Source: Carboxydocella thermautotrophica
Lineage (GTDB): Bacteria > Bacillota > GCA-003054495 > Carboxydocellales > Carboxydocellaceae
Length of the DNA: 64,000 nt
Direction of reading: 5' to 3'
NCBI GenBank assembly: GCA_003054495.1
Contig: CP028514.1
Coordinates: forward strand, 2,310,001 to 2,374,000
This document shows, piece after piece, positions 53,417 to 62,423 of this stretch. The translations under genes and the position numbers were made by a program. A model generated the notes under the pieces. That model was not told where the DNA came from and searched no databases. It saw only the letters and a program-made list of their open reading frames with translations. Positions within the stretch are counted from its first letter, which is position 1; every line of letters begins with the position of its first letter.

Positions 53417-54160
53417 TCACTGCACATATTCTTTCAGATAGGAAAAATCATAAATCAAAATGAGGGCGATGGCTATTATGTACTTGCGTTGCCGTTCCAG
53501 AGTCTTGCGGCTGACCTCTACCAGCTCTGTCAACTCTTTCAAGGGCAATTCGCCCCGATTGAGCAGGTGCTGACGCAGTTCCGGCCGCTCTGCCACCAGC
53601 CGAGCAGCAGCCAGGGCATTGGCTCTGGCATCGGCGTGTTTGGGACAAATTTCCGGCAGCTCCCGGAAACTGATCTGAAAGCGGGCCAGCAACTTGCTAT
53701 AGGCTACAATCTCCTCCCGGCGTTCCAGGCGTTCCTGTTCCAGCTGATGCTGTAGCATCGCCTGGTGCATGGTCATGCGTTCAGCTACTACCAGGCCATC
53801 TTCCTCTTCCTGGCCCAGACCCGACAGAGGGATTACCTTATTCCCGCGCTGTTCTTTGCGGTAATAGTCAATTAACCGCCGTTTAATTACTGTTTCAGCA
53901 AAGGCAAGAAAGCTACCGCTCTTCTGGGGGTCATAACTGTTAATGGCCTCATCAAAGGCCATTAAGCCGATACTGATTTCCTCATCCTGGCCCTGTTGTA
54001 CAAACCGTCCGCTTCTTTGCGAAAGCACTCGCAAAATGAAGGGTTTAAACTGGCGGATGAGTTCCTCCCGTGCCCCGTGCTCTCCTCGTTGCGCCTGGGC
54101 TAACAGCTCCAGATGCCGGGGAGATTCCTGGACCTCCATATGGGGTTCGGTTCGACCCAT
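53417..54160 (-). CDS. sigI: RNA polymerase sigma factor SigI
   Basis: 247 aa, SigI-type sigma-70 family member. Seen: ELIRQFKPFILRVLSQ, EISIGLMAFDEAINSYDP of region 2 and FLAFAETVIKRRLIDYYRKE, then the C-terminal SigI domain ELPLKELTELVEVSRKTLER. It is linked to heat, envelope or polysaccharide responses in Bacillus and Clostridium. Start 54160 has GAGGGGTGAAAGG upstream; the GTG at 54169 lies within that site. It is paired with rsgI. Confidence 0.93.
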   Translation of the reverse strand: MGRTEPHMEVQESPRHLELLAQAQRGEHGAREELIRQFKPFILRVLSQRSGRFVQQGQDEEISIGLMAFDEAINSYDPQKSGSFLAFAETVIKRRLIDYYRKEQRGNKVIPLSGLGQEEEDGLVVAERMTMHQAMLQHQLEQERLERREEIVAYSKLLARFQISFRELPEICPKHADARANALAAARLVAERPELRQHLLNRGELPLKELTELVEVSRKTLERQRKYIIAIALILIYDFSYLKEYVQ

Positions 54161-54214
54161 GCCTTTCACCCCTCATCAAATAGATTCGCTCTATCCCCTC
54201 TTTTTACGGGGGTA

Positions 54215-54421
54215 CTAACGCCGAAAAAGCAAATTTAACAAAAGAGTAAGAATTATGCTGATCACAATGCTGGTAGCAAGAGGAAAGTAAAAGGTAAAAT
54301 TCCCTTTCTGAATATAGATATCCCCTGGCAAACGGCCAGCAGGCAGAATTTTCTCCATTAACCAGATTAACAGGCCCGCTCCCACCAGAAACAGACCTGT
54401 TCCCATCAGCCATTTACCCAT
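54215..54421 (-). CDS. DUF2905 family small membrane protein
   Basis: 68 aa with two hydrophobic helices (MGTGLFLVGAGLLIWLM and LATSIVISIILTLLLNLLF) joined by KILPAGRLPGDIYIQKGNFTFYFP, the conserved core of DUF2905 proteins, which are often encoded next to ruvB. Function unknown. Its ATG follows the ruvB stop by two bases, with GGAGGTATAGGT upstream. Confidence 0.9.
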   Translation of the reverse strand: MGKWLMGTGLFLVGAGLLIWLMEKILPAGRLPGDIYIQKGNFTFYFPLATSIVISIILTLLLNLLFRR

Positions 54422-54423
54422 AC

Positions 54424-55413
54424 CTATACCTCCACTCCCAAATGGCGATAGGCCAGCTGGGTGGCCACGCGACCCCTGGGGGTGCGCTGGATGAAACCCA
54501 GCTGTAACAGGAAAGGTTCATAAACATCTTCGATAGTAGTGGCCTCTTCCCCTGTAGAAGCGGCCAGGGTGTCCAGCCCTACCGGGCCGCCCCCAAATTT
54601 GAGAATAATGGTTTCCAGCAAGCGGCGATCTGTCTGGTCCAGGCCCAGCTCATCCACTGCCAGCAAATCCAGGGCCTGGGCCGCTACCTCCCCGGTAATC
54701 CTCCCCTGAGCTCTAACCTGGGCATAGTCCCGTACCCGTTTCAACAATCGGTTGGCAATGCGGGGGGTGCCCCGGCAACGGCCAGCAATCTCCCGCGCTC
54801 CCTCAATGGTAATGGGGATTTGCAAAATCCCGGCCGCCCGCACCACAATGGCGGTCAGTTCGTCTTGTTCATAGTAATCCAGGCGGCAGATTACCCCGAA
54901 CCGATCCCGCAACGGGGCACTTAAAGCCCCGGCTCGAGTGGTCGCTCCTACCAGGGTAAAGGGCGGCAAATCCAGGCGCAGGGAACGGGCACTGGGACCC
55001 TTGCCGATAACAATATCCAGAGCAAAATCCTCCATGGCGGCATAAAGCACTTCCTCCACACTGCGGCTGAGACGATGAATCTCATCGATAAACAGAATAT
55101 CCCGGGCCTGCAAATTGGTGAGCAAAGCCGCCAGATCTCCAGGACGCTCAATGGCAGGCCCGGAAGTAATGCGCAAATTCACTCCCATTTCATTGGCAAT
55201 CACCGTAGCCAGGGTGGTTTTACCCAGGCCGGGAGGGCCATAAAGCAACACATGGTCCAGAGCTTCCCTTCGGGCTCTGGCTGCTTCGATGAAAATTTGC
55301 AAGTGTTCCTTGACCCTGGTTTGGCCGATATATTCCTTCAGGCGGCGGGGCCTTAGACTTAAATCCCATTCAGCCTCTTCCCCCATTTGAGGTGAGAGCA
55401 GTCTTTCTTCCAT
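54424..55413 (-). CDS. ruvB: Holliday junction branch-migration ATPase RuvB
   Basis: 329 aa AAA+ helicase motor. Seen: [18 protein letters not shown], Walker [15 protein letters not shown], Walker [20 protein letters not shown], sensor [20 protein letters not shown], and the C-terminal winged-helix [20 protein letters not shown]. Complete. The ATG follows GAGGA closely. Normally ruvA and ruvB are adjacent; here about 626 bases of mobile-element remnant separate them, so ruvB may depend on a promoter inside the insertion or on read-through. Confidence 0.97.
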   Translation of the reverse strand: MEERLLSPQMGEEAEWDLSLRPRRLKEYIGQTRVKEHLQIFIEAARARREALDHVLLYGPPGLGKTTLATVIANEMGVNLRITSGPAIERPGDLAALLTNLQARDILFIDEIHRLSRSVEEVLYAAMEDFALDIVIGKGPSARSLRLDLPPFTLVGATTRAGALSAPLRDRFGVICRLDYYEQDELTAIVVRAAGILQIPITIEGAREIAGRCRGTPRIANRLLKRVRDYAQVRAQGRITGEVAAQALDLLAVDELGLDQTDRRLLETIILKFGGGPVGLDTLAASTGEEATTIEDVYEPFLLQLGFIQRTPRGRVATQLAYRHLGVEV

Positions 55414-55434
55414 TCCTCAGGCCTGGTTCAAAAA

Positions 55435-55462
55435 ACTTGACTGTTTTTATTTTTAGTCAAGT
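55435..55462. repeat. Hairpin at the ruvB-side end of the insertion
   Basis: ACTTGACT / AGTCAAGT with a 12-base A/T-rich loop, nested inside a wider inverted repeat GCCTGGT (55421-55427) / ACCAGGC (55473-55479). It may mark the element end or act as a terminator upstream of ruvB. Confidence 0.6.
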
Positions 55463-55887
55463 CGGCCCCCAGACCAGGCTTTCGCCTCCTTCCGAATACT
55501 TGATTTGGCCCCGCAGGGCAGGGCGACAGGGGACCTCGGCCCGGGAGTTCCACCCGGACGGGAGTACTGCACCGGTTTATGCTGACCTCCCGGTGAGAGT
55601 ATAACTCCGCCTCCCGCGTCCTGTTAGGACGCCTACCGGTTTCTCCGACACCGGCTAACGGGGTCACCGTACGGACAGGGCCAATAACTTCAGGTCAGGC
55701 CAGACGGAGTTATACGCCTCCTGTTCACACGGAGCAAGCCCGTTATGCACAGAAAGCCTCTCCTCCAGCCGCCTCAAGCAGGCCCTGACCCCACGGGTCA
55801 TCCCTTTTCCTTCCCCAGGTCTATCAGGATTAACCTTCCGGGTCAGGTTTTGCTTGATTTGCGATACCAGTTGCCTGAGTTCTATAG

Positions 55888-55971
55888 TCACCCGTTCTTT
55901 TCCCAGGCCCGAAGCCTGTTCGGGTGTACACCTAATCTCTTTGCTGCTTCTCCAGTGGATAATAGTTCCAT
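55888..55971 (-). pseudogene. Truncated IS607-type tnpA (MerR-like HTH only)
   Basis: 27 codons then TGA. The peptide begins MELLSTGEAAKRLGVHPNRL and continues RAWEKNG, the usual first helix-turn-helix of IS607 TnpA resolvases and MerR-type excisionase proteins. Neither the expected DNA-binding wing nor the serine-recombinase catalytic domain is found downstream in any frame. It is therefore a remnant; no full copy occurs in the window. Confidence 0.65.
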
Positions 55972-56039
55972 ACTTTTAATGTTGTAAAACAGTTAAATAC
56001 AATCAATTATAGTATAGTTTTGAAGCTGCTGCATACCTC

Positions 56040-56663
56040 CTATCCGGTTGCCAGATAAGCCAGTGCTTTTTTCAGAATCTCCTCAATGGGCAGATCCCCG
56101 GGCTCTTCAGTCAACACTGCCGCCACCGCCTGCCGGGCTTCCTGCGGCTGATAGCCCAGGGCCTCTAAGGCCAGAATCGCATCAGCAGTCGCTTCCATTT
56201 CCCCTTCTCTTCCTGTCGGCAGTTCCATATTAGCAGGCAGGGCCAGGTCTTCTCCCATCAGCTTTTTCAAGCGATCTTTCAACTCCAGCACCATTCTTTT
56301 GGCTGTTTTAGGACCAATCCCCGGTACAGAAGTTAGGGCCTTGACATTTTCCTCCATTACTGCGAGACAGAGGCCATCCTGGCCTAAAACCCCCAGACAG
56401 GCCAGAGCCCCTTTCGGTCCTATCCCTGCCACAGTTTGCAGTAACTCAAACAAATCCCGTTCCCCGGCTTTGGTAAAACCATAGAGGGACCAGCCTTCTT
56501 CCCGGACTTGCAGGGAGGTATGCAATAATGCTTCTTCCCCGATTTCCGGCAGAGCCCCCGCTGTCCGGGCATGAATATATACTTTATATCCTACGCCGTT
56601 TACATCCAAAAGGCAACTGTCCAGCTGGTTGGCTACCAGCTTCCCCCGTAGAAAAGCAATCAT
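56040..56663 (-). CDS. ruvA: Holliday junction DNA-binding protein RuvA
   Basis: 207 aa tetrameric junction-binding subunit. Domain I OB fold ([20 protein letters not shown]), domain II with two helix-hairpin-helix motifs ([20 protein letters not shown] and [20 protein letters not shown]), and domain III ([20 protein letters not shown]) that contacts RuvB. The start overlaps the ruvC stop by four bases, with GGGGAGGATGTC upstream. Confidence 0.97.
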   Translation of the reverse strand: MIAFLRGKLVANQLDSCLLDVNGVGYKVYIHARTAGALPEIGEEALLHTSLQVREEGWSLYGFTKAGERDLFELLQTVAGIGPKGALACLGVLGQDGLCLAVMEENVKALTSVPGIGPKTAKRMVLELKDRLKKLMGEDLALPANMELPTGREGEMEATADAILALEALGYQPQEARQAVAAVLTEEPGDLPIEEILKKALAYLATG

Positions 56664-57151
56664 GACATCCTCCCCAGAAGCGAATAATTGGAATGAGCAT
56701 GACAGATAGCCAGGGCCAGAGCATCGGCCACATCATCGGGTTTGGGCACCCCGGGCAAATTTAAAATAGCCTTCACCATGGCCTGGACCTGCTGTTTTTC
56801 CGCCCGCCCGTATCCTACCACTGCTTGCTTTACCTGCAGGGGAGTATATTCAAAAACCGGCAGCTCCGCCTGGGCACAGGCCAGCAGCACCGCCCCCCGG
56901 GCTTGCCCTACCGCCAGAGCAGTAGTGGTATTGCGGTTAAAAAACAATTCCTCTACAGCAACCTGGTCCGGTTGGAACTCCCGGATCAGAGCAGTGATTT
57001 CCTGGTGAATGACCAGCAATCTCCGGGGCAAATCCAGCTCCGGGGTGGTGCGAATACAGCTATAAGCCAGAGGGCGAAAACGGTTACCCAGGTACTCCAC
57101 CACCCCGTAACCAGTGATGGCTGTCCCCGGGTCTACTCCCAAAATAATCAT
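56660..57151 (-). CDS. ruvC: Holliday junction resolvase RuvC
   Basis: 163 aa endonuclease. Catalytic acidic residues are in [36 protein letters not shown] and [15 protein letters not shown]. Start 57151 has GGAGAGGAAGC upstream; the longer open frame upstream lacks a site. Order ruvC-ruvA-(insertion)-ruvB. Confidence 0.96.
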   Translation of the reverse strand: MIILGVDPGTAITGYGVVEYLGNRFRPLAYSCIRTTPELDLPRRLLVIHQEITALIREFQPDQVAVEELFFNRNTTTALAVGQARGAVLLACAQAELPVFEYTPLQVKQAVVGYGRAEKQQVQAMVKAILNLPGVPKPDDVADALALAICHAHSNYSLLGRMS

Positions 57152-57224
57152 GCCGCTGCTTCCTCTCCAAACATAGTACAAATATAATATATTCGTCAGC
57201 GAATATTCGTTCTCCTGCTGCTTC

Positions 57225-58118
57225 TCAAAAAATTCCCAGAATCTCGCGTCCAGCCCCTAGTGCCTGCCAGTTCAACTGGTATGCCAGAGAAATTTCCGTA
57301 TGAGCGGCAAAGCCGCAGAGGGCACAGGAAGGACCGCTAGTCCGATTGAGCAGGTAACAGCCCTGGCGATAGGTGCCGTCCGGGTCCACGTTGGCAATCA
57401 TCCAGCTTTCACACTGCCAGCGGTTATCCTTAAGAGCCTCCAGGGCTGCCAGACTATCGGCTACCGGATAACCGGCCTGTTTTAAATTCTGCAATTCTGT
57501 CAGCACCCAGCGCCGCTCCTCCCAGCTGCAAAGCATATCTTCGCTTTCGGGATAAGGATAAAAAAACTGGATGGTAATCCCCTGCACTTTTCCGGCCAGC
57601 AGTTTGACCAGCTCCGGTATTTCCCGCACATTGTAGCGGTGAATAGTGATGTTGGCCAACACCCGGCTGCAGGCTGCCCTGATATGATCCATAATCCGGT
57701 TAAAACTCTTCCCTCGCCAGCAGTCATGGGTATCCGGCAGGCCATCGATACTGACCCAGTAGATGTCGGCCGGATAAATTAAAGGCTGTAAACCATTGGT
57801 AGTTACACCAACAGTGTAAAAATATTTTTTTGCCAGTTCAATTACATCCGCCAGGGTCTTTTTTCCATCCCGCCAGAGGGTTGGCTCCCCACCTTCCAGA
57901 ATCAATAGCCTGATCCCTTCCTGCCGTAAAAAAGGAAAAAGATTCTGCAGCTGCCGCCAGCTCAGTTCTGGTCCCGGTCTGCGCCAGTAAGGACACTGGC
58001 GGCAGCGCAAAGAACAGCGGTGGGTTAGTTTAACCCCGGCTAAAATGGGTTGCTTGCGCTGTGAAAATTTGCTGACCAGATAATACCTGGCCAGATAGAA
58101 TAAACGCCCGAATTGCAC
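57225..58118 (-). CDS. Radical SAM protein with C-terminal Cys cluster
   Basis: 297 aa. Radical SAM motif [11 protein letters not shown] near residue 35, then [14 protein letters not shown] (GGE motif), [21 protein letters not shown], and a C-terminal half with Cys residues in [36 protein letters not shown]. The last resembles a SPASM/Twitch-like auxiliary cluster or the DUF3463-type tail of HpnH relatives. The substrate is unknown. GTG start with AAAGGGGTAAAACA upstream. It follows the ThiF/MoeB-like gene and may belong to the same unit. Confidence 0.85.
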   Translation of the reverse strand: MQFGRLFYLARYYLVSKFSQRKQPILAGVKLTHRCSLRCRQCPYWRRPGPELSWRQLQNLFPFLRQEGIRLLILEGGEPTLWRDGKKTLADVIELAKKYFYTVGVTTNGLQPLIYPADIYWVSIDGLPDTHDCWRGKSFNRIMDHIRAACSRVLANITIHRYNVREIPELVKLLAGKVQGITIQFFYPYPESEDMLCSWEERRWVLTELQNLKQAGYPVADSLAALEALKDNRWQCESWMIANVDPDGTYRQGCYLLNRTSGPSCALCGFAAHTEISLAYQLNWQALGAGREILGIF

Positions 58119-58141
58119 TGTTTTACCCCTTTGCTCCCCTG

Positions 58142-58957
58142 TTATATTTCGATAATTTCCATCTCCATGGTTAACAGATTGATGGTCAGTAACCGTTGAC
58201 TCAAAGATTCACCGGTCCTCAACAGGATTTTGGCCACTTCGGCCACTTCCAGGCTGGCTACCACCGCCGGTGTAAAAGCAGGGTTGCCCAGCTTTTTTTC
58301 TACTCCCTTGCTTTCAGCTCTTCGCCGGTAAATGCGTTCTACGGTTTCCTCCCCGGGAAACTGGGTAGTTACCTGGCCAAACCAGCCGCCAATTGCCCCG
58401 TGAACCAGGGGTAACTGCAACTCCCGGCAGACTGCCGCCAGTTCCAGGCGAGTATCAATATTGTCCAGGGCATCTACTACTACCTGGGCCCCTGCCAGCA
58501 GTTCCCTGCCATTGGCCTGGGAAAAGGCTTTTTGCTGCGGCACAACCGTTACAGCCGGGTTAATGCGGGCCAATCTTTCCGCCGCTACCATGACTTTGGG
58601 TCGCCCCAGGTCAGCCGGGGTAGACAGCAACTGGCGATTGAGATTGTGTTCCTCAAACCCATCGGGATCAATAGCATAGATCCGTCCCACCCCCAGGCGG
58701 GCCAGCTCTTCCAGAATATAGCCCCCTAAGCCTCCGCATCCAATTACAGCTACCGTGCTGCGTAACAAGGTCAGCTGGTCGGCCAGGGAAATGGTCTGCC
58801 GGTTACGTTGATAGCGGGCCGGCAGAAAACCAGCTTCCAGCGCCGCTTCTTCCACCTGGGCCAGGGTTAATTGAAAACGCTCGGCAGCCTCTACCTGGGC
58901 TGACCAGGGCAGTAAATCTCCCTGACAGTGCTGAGCCAGAAATGCTCTCAGGTCCAT
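58142..58957 (-). CDS. ThiF/MoeB/HesA-family adenylyltransferase
   Basis: 271 aa E1-like enzyme that adenylates the C-terminal Gly-Gly of a ubiquitin-like sulfur carrier. Seen: nucleotide-binding VIGCGGLGGYILEELARLGV, YAIDPDGFEEHNLNRQLLS, AQVVVDALDNIDTRLELAAV. An N-terminal extension (1-60) contains a helix-turn-helix-like segment. The Zn CxxC pair of MoeB is not evident. ATG 58957 is eight bases after AGGAGG, directly after the MoaD-like gene, its likely substrate. Together they fit tungsto- or molybdopterin synthesis for the nearby oxidoreductase. Confidence 0.9.
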   Translation of the reverse strand: MDLRAFLAQHCQGDLLPWSAQVEAAERFQLTLAQVEEAALEAGFLPARYQRNRQTISLADQLTLLRSTVAVIGCGGLGGYILEELARLGVGRIYAIDPDGFEEHNLNRQLLSTPADLGRPKVMVAAERLARINPAVTVVPQQKAFSQANGRELLAGAQVVVDALDNIDTRLELAAVCRELQLPLVHGAIGGWFGQVTTQFPGEETVERIYRRRAESKGVEKKLGNPAFTPAVVASLEVAEVAKILLRTGESLSQRLLTINLLTMEMEIIEI

Positions 58958-58958
58958 A

Positions 58959-59183
58959 TTAGCCACCTCCTACCGGTGGGAACAGAGACAGCGTATCCCC
59001 ATCTGTCAGCTGATGCTCCAGTTCTACATCCCGGCCATTGACCAGGATCAGGGCCAGCTCCTCCTCCGGAATGCCCAGTTCCTCCACAATTCGCCCTACC
59101 GTGGTTCCCTCCGGATACTCCCGGGTCTCCACCTTAAAGCGTCCGGTGCGTAAAGTCGCAAACAATTTTACCGTTACCTTCAT
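58959..59183 (-). CDS. MoaD/ThiS-like ubiquitin-fold sulfur carrier
   Basis: 74 aa beta-grasp protein. MKVTVKLFATLRTGRFKVET at the start and the diagnostic C-terminal SLFPPVGGG with the terminal Gly-Gly that is adenylated and thiocarboxylated. The gene is one base upstream of the ThiF/MoeB-like gene and just downstream of the aldehyde ferredoxin oxidoreductase, as often seen for tungsten oxidoreductases. Confidence 0.93.
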   Translation of the reverse strand: MKVTVKLFATLRTGRFKVETREYPEGTTVGRIVEELGIPEEELALILVNGRDVELEHQLTDGDTLSLFPPVGGG

Positions 59184-59218
59184 CTGCCATCACCCTTTTC
59201 TTTTTATTATACCATAGA

Positions 59219-59257
59219 GAAAAGAGGACTTCCCAGTCCGGGAAGCCCTCTTTCTCT
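59219..59257. terminator. Terminator after aor
   Basis: Near-perfect inverted repeat AAAGAGG-A-CTTCCC / GGGAAG-C-CCTCTTT with a five-base loop, just after the aor stop codon. It may partly separate aor from the MoaD-like gene. Confidence 0.7.
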
Positions 59258-59259
59258 CT

Positions 59260-61056
59260 TTATAACCCCAGTTCCTGTCTCCTGGCCGCTGTTGGCACTC
59301 CGTTTTCATCCCAGCCCCGCACCTGGTAATAGACAGGCAGCAATTCTGCCAGCCGGTGCACACTGCCCTTGGACGGCCCGTCCGGAATGGGCTCTTCCAG
59401 TAAACGCCGGGGCAGGGTATCGTCCTGAGCGGTATAGCCCTCCTGCAGGTTGAACAGGCGCTCATTGTTCCAGATCCGTTCCCCGCAGGCCAGCAGTTGT
59501 TCTGCTGTCAGGTTTTCCCCGGTGGCGGCATTATACAGGTCGGCATAATCCTGCGCCCCCAGGGCAAAGGAGGTGAACAGGCACAGCCCCAGGCTGTCGA
59601 TTACTGCCGTCAGGTCCTGGAATACCTTCACCCATTCCGCTTTCCCCTCCAGGGAGAACCGGTCCAACTTCTCCGGCAAGCCCAGAATCTCAGGGGAAAT
59701 CATGTAACCCCGCACATGGCAGCCACCCCGGTTGGAGGTAGCATACTGCAAACCATGGCCCTGCACACCCCGCGGGTCATAGGCCGGCAGTTCCTGCTTC
59801 TTGACCGCCATCGCCAGCTCCGGATGGCCATAGGCCTCACACAACCGGGCGGAACCCAAAGCCAGCTTGGCCCCCAGGCCTTCCCCGGCTCCCATCTTGC
59901 GGGTCCATTCCACGATGGCTTCCCCACTGCCCCACTTCAGCTCCGGTCCATCCACTTCCTCGGGCTTGATGATGCCCCGCTGGTAAAGCTCCATGGCCGC
60001 CGCAATGGTAGCTCCAGCTGAGATGGTATCCAAACCGTACTCATTGCAGAGATTGTTGGCCTTGATTATCGCTTTCAGGTCGGAGACGCCACAGTCAGAG
60101 CCATAGGCCCAGATGGTTTCATACTCCGGACCGCCCCCTTCTTCCCCGTCTACTTCACAGTAGCGGCCACAGGCAATAGGACAGCGATAACAGGGATCTT
60201 TCTTTTTCAGGTATTTCTCCGCCAGAGTTTCCCCGGAGATTTCATCGGCAGCCGGGAAATAGGCTTCCTGAAAGTTGTTGGTGGGCAATATGCCGCTTTC
60301 ATTGATGATATTGACCAGCACCGCTGTGCCATAAGCCGGCAGGCCCTGGCCGGTGACGCCGTTCTCCCGGATTTTCTTCAACAGCCCGCTGACCACTTCC
60401 TTGAAGCGGTCGGGCTGGGCTACTTCTACCTTACCGCTGCCTCGCACCACGATGGCCTTCAGGTTCTTAGAACCCATGACGGCACCTACCCCGGAACGGC
60501 CTGCGGCCCGGTAGCGGTCATTCATGACGGCAGCGATGGGAGATAGCCGTTCCCCGGCCGGACCGATGGTCAATACCCTGGCCTTGTCGTCTCCTGCCTC
60601 AGCCAGAAGTCCGTCAGTGGTTTCACTGACCAGTTTGCCCCAGTACTTGTCGGCAGGGCGGATTTCCACCTGGTCATCCTTGATGTAGATATATACGGGT
60701 TTGGCTGCTTTCCCTTCTACAATCACCATGTCATAGCCAGCGAATTTCAGTTCTGCGCCCCAGAAACCTCCGGAGTTGGAAGAGGCAATGGTATTGTTGA
60801 GGGGGGATTTGGTAACTACCATGTAACGTCCGGAAGTCGGAGCGGAAGTACCGGTAAGCGGACCGGTAATGAAAAAGATTTTGTTAGCTTCACTCAAAGG
60901 ATCGATACCAGCCGGAATTTCCTCGGCCAGCATGCGGCCCCCCAGGCCCCGGCCGCCGAGAAAGGCTCTGGCTTTCTCCACCGGCAGGGCTTCGGTGGTG
61001 ATAGAACCGGTAGTTAAATTGATGCGCAGAATTTTACCCGAATAAGCATTGAACAC
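59260..61056 (-). CDS. aor: Aldehyde:ferredoxin oxidoreductase (tungsten-pterin)
   Basis: 598 aa, AOR family. It interconverts aldehydes and carboxylic acids with ferredoxin; in gas-fermenting anaerobes it reduces acids to aldehydes. N-terminal pterin-binding domain: KILRINLTTGSI, GGRGLGGRMLAEEIP, SGRYMVVTKSPLNNT and SNSGGFWGAELKFAGYD. [4Fe-4S] cluster ligands: CYRCPIACGRYC, with the fourth Cys in DSLGLCLFTSFALG. GTG start with AGAGGTGTTTG upstream. It follows the alcohol dehydrogenase by 29 bases, apparently in one operon. Confidence 0.94.
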   Translation of the reverse strand: MFNAYSGKILRINLTTGSITTEALPVEKARAFLGGRGLGGRMLAEEIPAGIDPLSEANKIFFITGPLTGTSAPTSGRYMVVTKSPLNNTIASSNSGGFWGAELKFAGYDMVIVEGKAAKPVYIYIKDDQVEIRPADKYWGKLVSETTDGLLAEAGDDKARVLTIGPAGERLSPIAAVMNDRYRAAGRSGVGAVMGSKNLKAIVVRGSGKVEVAQPDRFKEVVSGLLKKIRENGVTGQGLPAYGTAVLVNIINESGILPTNNFQEAYFPAADEISGETLAEKYLKKKDPCYRCPIACGRYCEVDGEEGGGPEYETIWAYGSDCGVSDLKAIIKANNLCNEYGLDTISAGATIAAAMELYQRGIIKPEEVDGPELKWGSGEAIVEWTRKMGAGEGLGAKLALGSARLCEAYGHPELAMAVKKQELPAYDPRGVQGHGLQYATSNRGGCHVRGYMISPEILGLPEKLDRFSLEGKAEWVKVFQDLTAVIDSLGLCLFTSFALGAQDYADLYNAATGENLTAEQLLACGERIWNNERLFNLQEGYTAQDDTLPRRLLEEPIPDGPSKGSVHRLAELLPVYYQVRGWDENGVPTAARRQELGL

Positions 61057-61085
61057 TGTGCAAACACCTCTTTCTTCATATCTTG

Positions 61086-62249
61086 TTACAAAGCATTTTT
61101 ATAAATTTGAATTACATCCTCCAGGGTAGCCTTCCGTGGGTTGGTTAAACTACAGGCATCTTTCATAGCATTTTGAGCCATGACAGGAATATCTTCTTCT
61201 TTTACTCCCAGTTCAGTCAGCCCCCGCGGAATCCCAATATCCTGGGACAATTGCACAATTGCCTCCAGCGCCTTGTCAGCCGCAGCGCGCACAGAAAGGC
61301 CGGCAATGTTTTCTCCCATTGCTTCAGCAATATCAGCAAACCGCTGCGGATTGGCGATCAGGTTGAACCGTTCTACATGAGGCAAGAGGATAGCATTGCA
61401 AACCCCGTGGGGCAGGTTATAAAAACCACCCAGCTGGTGAGCCATCGCATGAACATAACCGAGGCTGGCGTTATTAAACGCCATACCAGCCAAAAACTCA
61501 GCATAAGCCATTTTATCCCGGGCCTCAAAGTCATCACCATTTGCTACTGCCCGCCGCAAATACTGGCTAATCAATTTGATGGCCATCAGGGCAGCTGAAT
61601 CGGTTACCGGAGTAGCCGCCGTGGATACATAGGCTTCCACCGCATGAGTCAAGGCATCCATACCAGTAGCTGCGGTCAATGCCGGTGGCTTTTTCATCAT
61701 CAGCAACGGGTCGTTAATGGCAACATTCGGAGTACAACGCCAGTCAACGATAGCCATTTTTACATGACGGTCCGTATCAGTGATGATACAAAAACGGGTC
61801 ATTTCACTGGCAGTACCAGCTGTTGTGTTGACTGCAATCAAGGGAATCATCGGTTTGGTGGATTTATCCACACCTTCATAGTCACGGATGTTCCCGCCAT
61901 TAGCAGCTACAATACCAATCCCTTTGGCACAGTCATGACTTGAACCCCCACCCAGGGAAACAATCAGGTCACAGCCTTCTTTTTTGAAGAGGTCAACCCC
62001 ATCATGAACATTTTTATCAGTCGGATTCGGTTCTGCCCCCGGATAAATTACTACTTTAATGCCTTCCTTTTCAATAATGTCACTGATCTCTTTGGCCATG
62101 CCTATCTGGTTCAAATAAGCATCAGTAACCAGTAAGACTTTTTTACCCCCCAGAAGCTTTGCCTGTTCACCCACTTTCTGAGCAGCCCCGGCCCCCATTA
62201 AATTAACCGTAGGCATAAAATAACCATAAACCTGATGAACAACTGACAT
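61086..62249 (-). CDS. Iron-containing alcohol dehydrogenase
   Basis: 387 aa, group III (Fe-dependent) NAD(P)+ alcohol dehydrogenase. Seen: NAD loop VSLGGGSSHDCAKGIG, NTTAGTASEMTRFCIITD, and metal ligands within AMAHQLGGFYNLPHGVCNAILLPHV (Asp ligand upstream in HAVEAYVS region). With AOR it would convert aldehydes to alcohols. The ATG has GGAAGGAGGAATG upstream. It has a sigma-54 type promoter and lies next to a sigma-54 activator gene, strongly suggesting induction by that activator. Confidence 0.95.
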   Translation of the reverse strand: MSVVHQVYGYFMPTVNLMGAGAAQKVGEQAKLLGGKKVLLVTDAYLNQIGMAKEISDIIEKEGIKVVIYPGAEPNPTDKNVHDGVDLFKKEGCDLIVSLGGGSSHDCAKGIGIVAANGGNIRDYEGVDKSTKPMIPLIAVNTTAGTASEMTRFCIITDTDRHVKMAIVDWRCTPNVAINDPLLMMKKPPALTAATGMDALTHAVEAYVSTAATPVTDSAALMAIKLISQYLRRAVANGDDFEARDKMAYAEFLAGMAFNNASLGYVHAMAHQLGGFYNLPHGVCNAILLPHVERFNLIANPQRFADIAEAMGENIAGLSVRAAADKALEAIVQLSQDIGIPRGLTELGVKEEDIPVMAQNAMKDACSLTNPRKATLEDVIQIYKNAL

Positions 62250-62308
62250 CTTTCATTCCTCCTTCCTACTATAATCTTTTACTGGTTGTGTTGGCATTAA
62301 TCATCTTT

Positions 62309-62324
62309 TGCAAAATTCATGCCA
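62309..62324 (-). promoter_or_regulatory. Sigma-54 (-24/-12) promoter of the adh-aor operon
   Basis: Minus-strand TGGCAT-GAATT-TTGCA: the -24 GG and -12 GC are correctly spaced (TGGCA-N6-TTGCA type). Transcription would start near 62297, about 50 bases before the alcohol dehydrogenase ATG. Confidence 0.8.
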
Positions 62325-62379
62325 ATTTTCAGAAAAATCCATCAACCTGAATTAACGGCTTTGCTGAACCGAAAAAAAA

Positions 62380-62408
62380 ACGAACTGTTCCACAATAAAA
62401 CAGTTCGT
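62380..62408 (-). terminator. Terminator of the AcoR-type regulator gene
   Basis: Perfect 10-bp inverted repeat ACGAACTGTT / AACAGTTCGT, nine-base loop, followed in the minus direction by a run of T residues, shortly after the regulator stop codon. The symmetric sequence could also serve as an activator site, but the T-run favours a terminator. Confidence 0.8.
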
Positions 62409-62423
62409 GCCGGTACACTTTGT

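Larger units (their letters stand above)
55420..56020 (-). mobile_element. Degenerate IS607-like remnant between ruvA and ruvB
   Basis: This 626-base gap holds no intact gene. At its ruvA side a MerR-type helix-turn-helix start typical of IS607 serine-recombinase TnpA is cut off after 27 codons (separate entry). The remainder is G+C-rich with several short hairpins (for example CCGGT...ACCGG and CGTCC...GGACG), as expected for the guide-RNA part of a TnpB element. A nested hairpin lies at the ruvB side. Two open frames (55664-55891 and 55428-55667) have no recognisable domain and are not called as genes. Limits are approximate. Confidence 0.55.

Noticed and set aside
55428-55891. Two open frames (79 and 75 aa) in the ruvA-ruvB gap considered as genes
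   Set aside because: No recognisable domain. They are Arg/Pro/Gly-rich translations of a hairpin-dense region, and the second begins at the stop of the truncated tnpA. More likely non-coding element sequence.
62291-62312. Plus-strand TGGCATTAATC...TTTGC considered as a rightward sigma-54 promoter
   Set aside because: The spacing between the GG and GC elements is too long, and no gene follows on that strand. The minus-strand element in the same region is correctly spaced.
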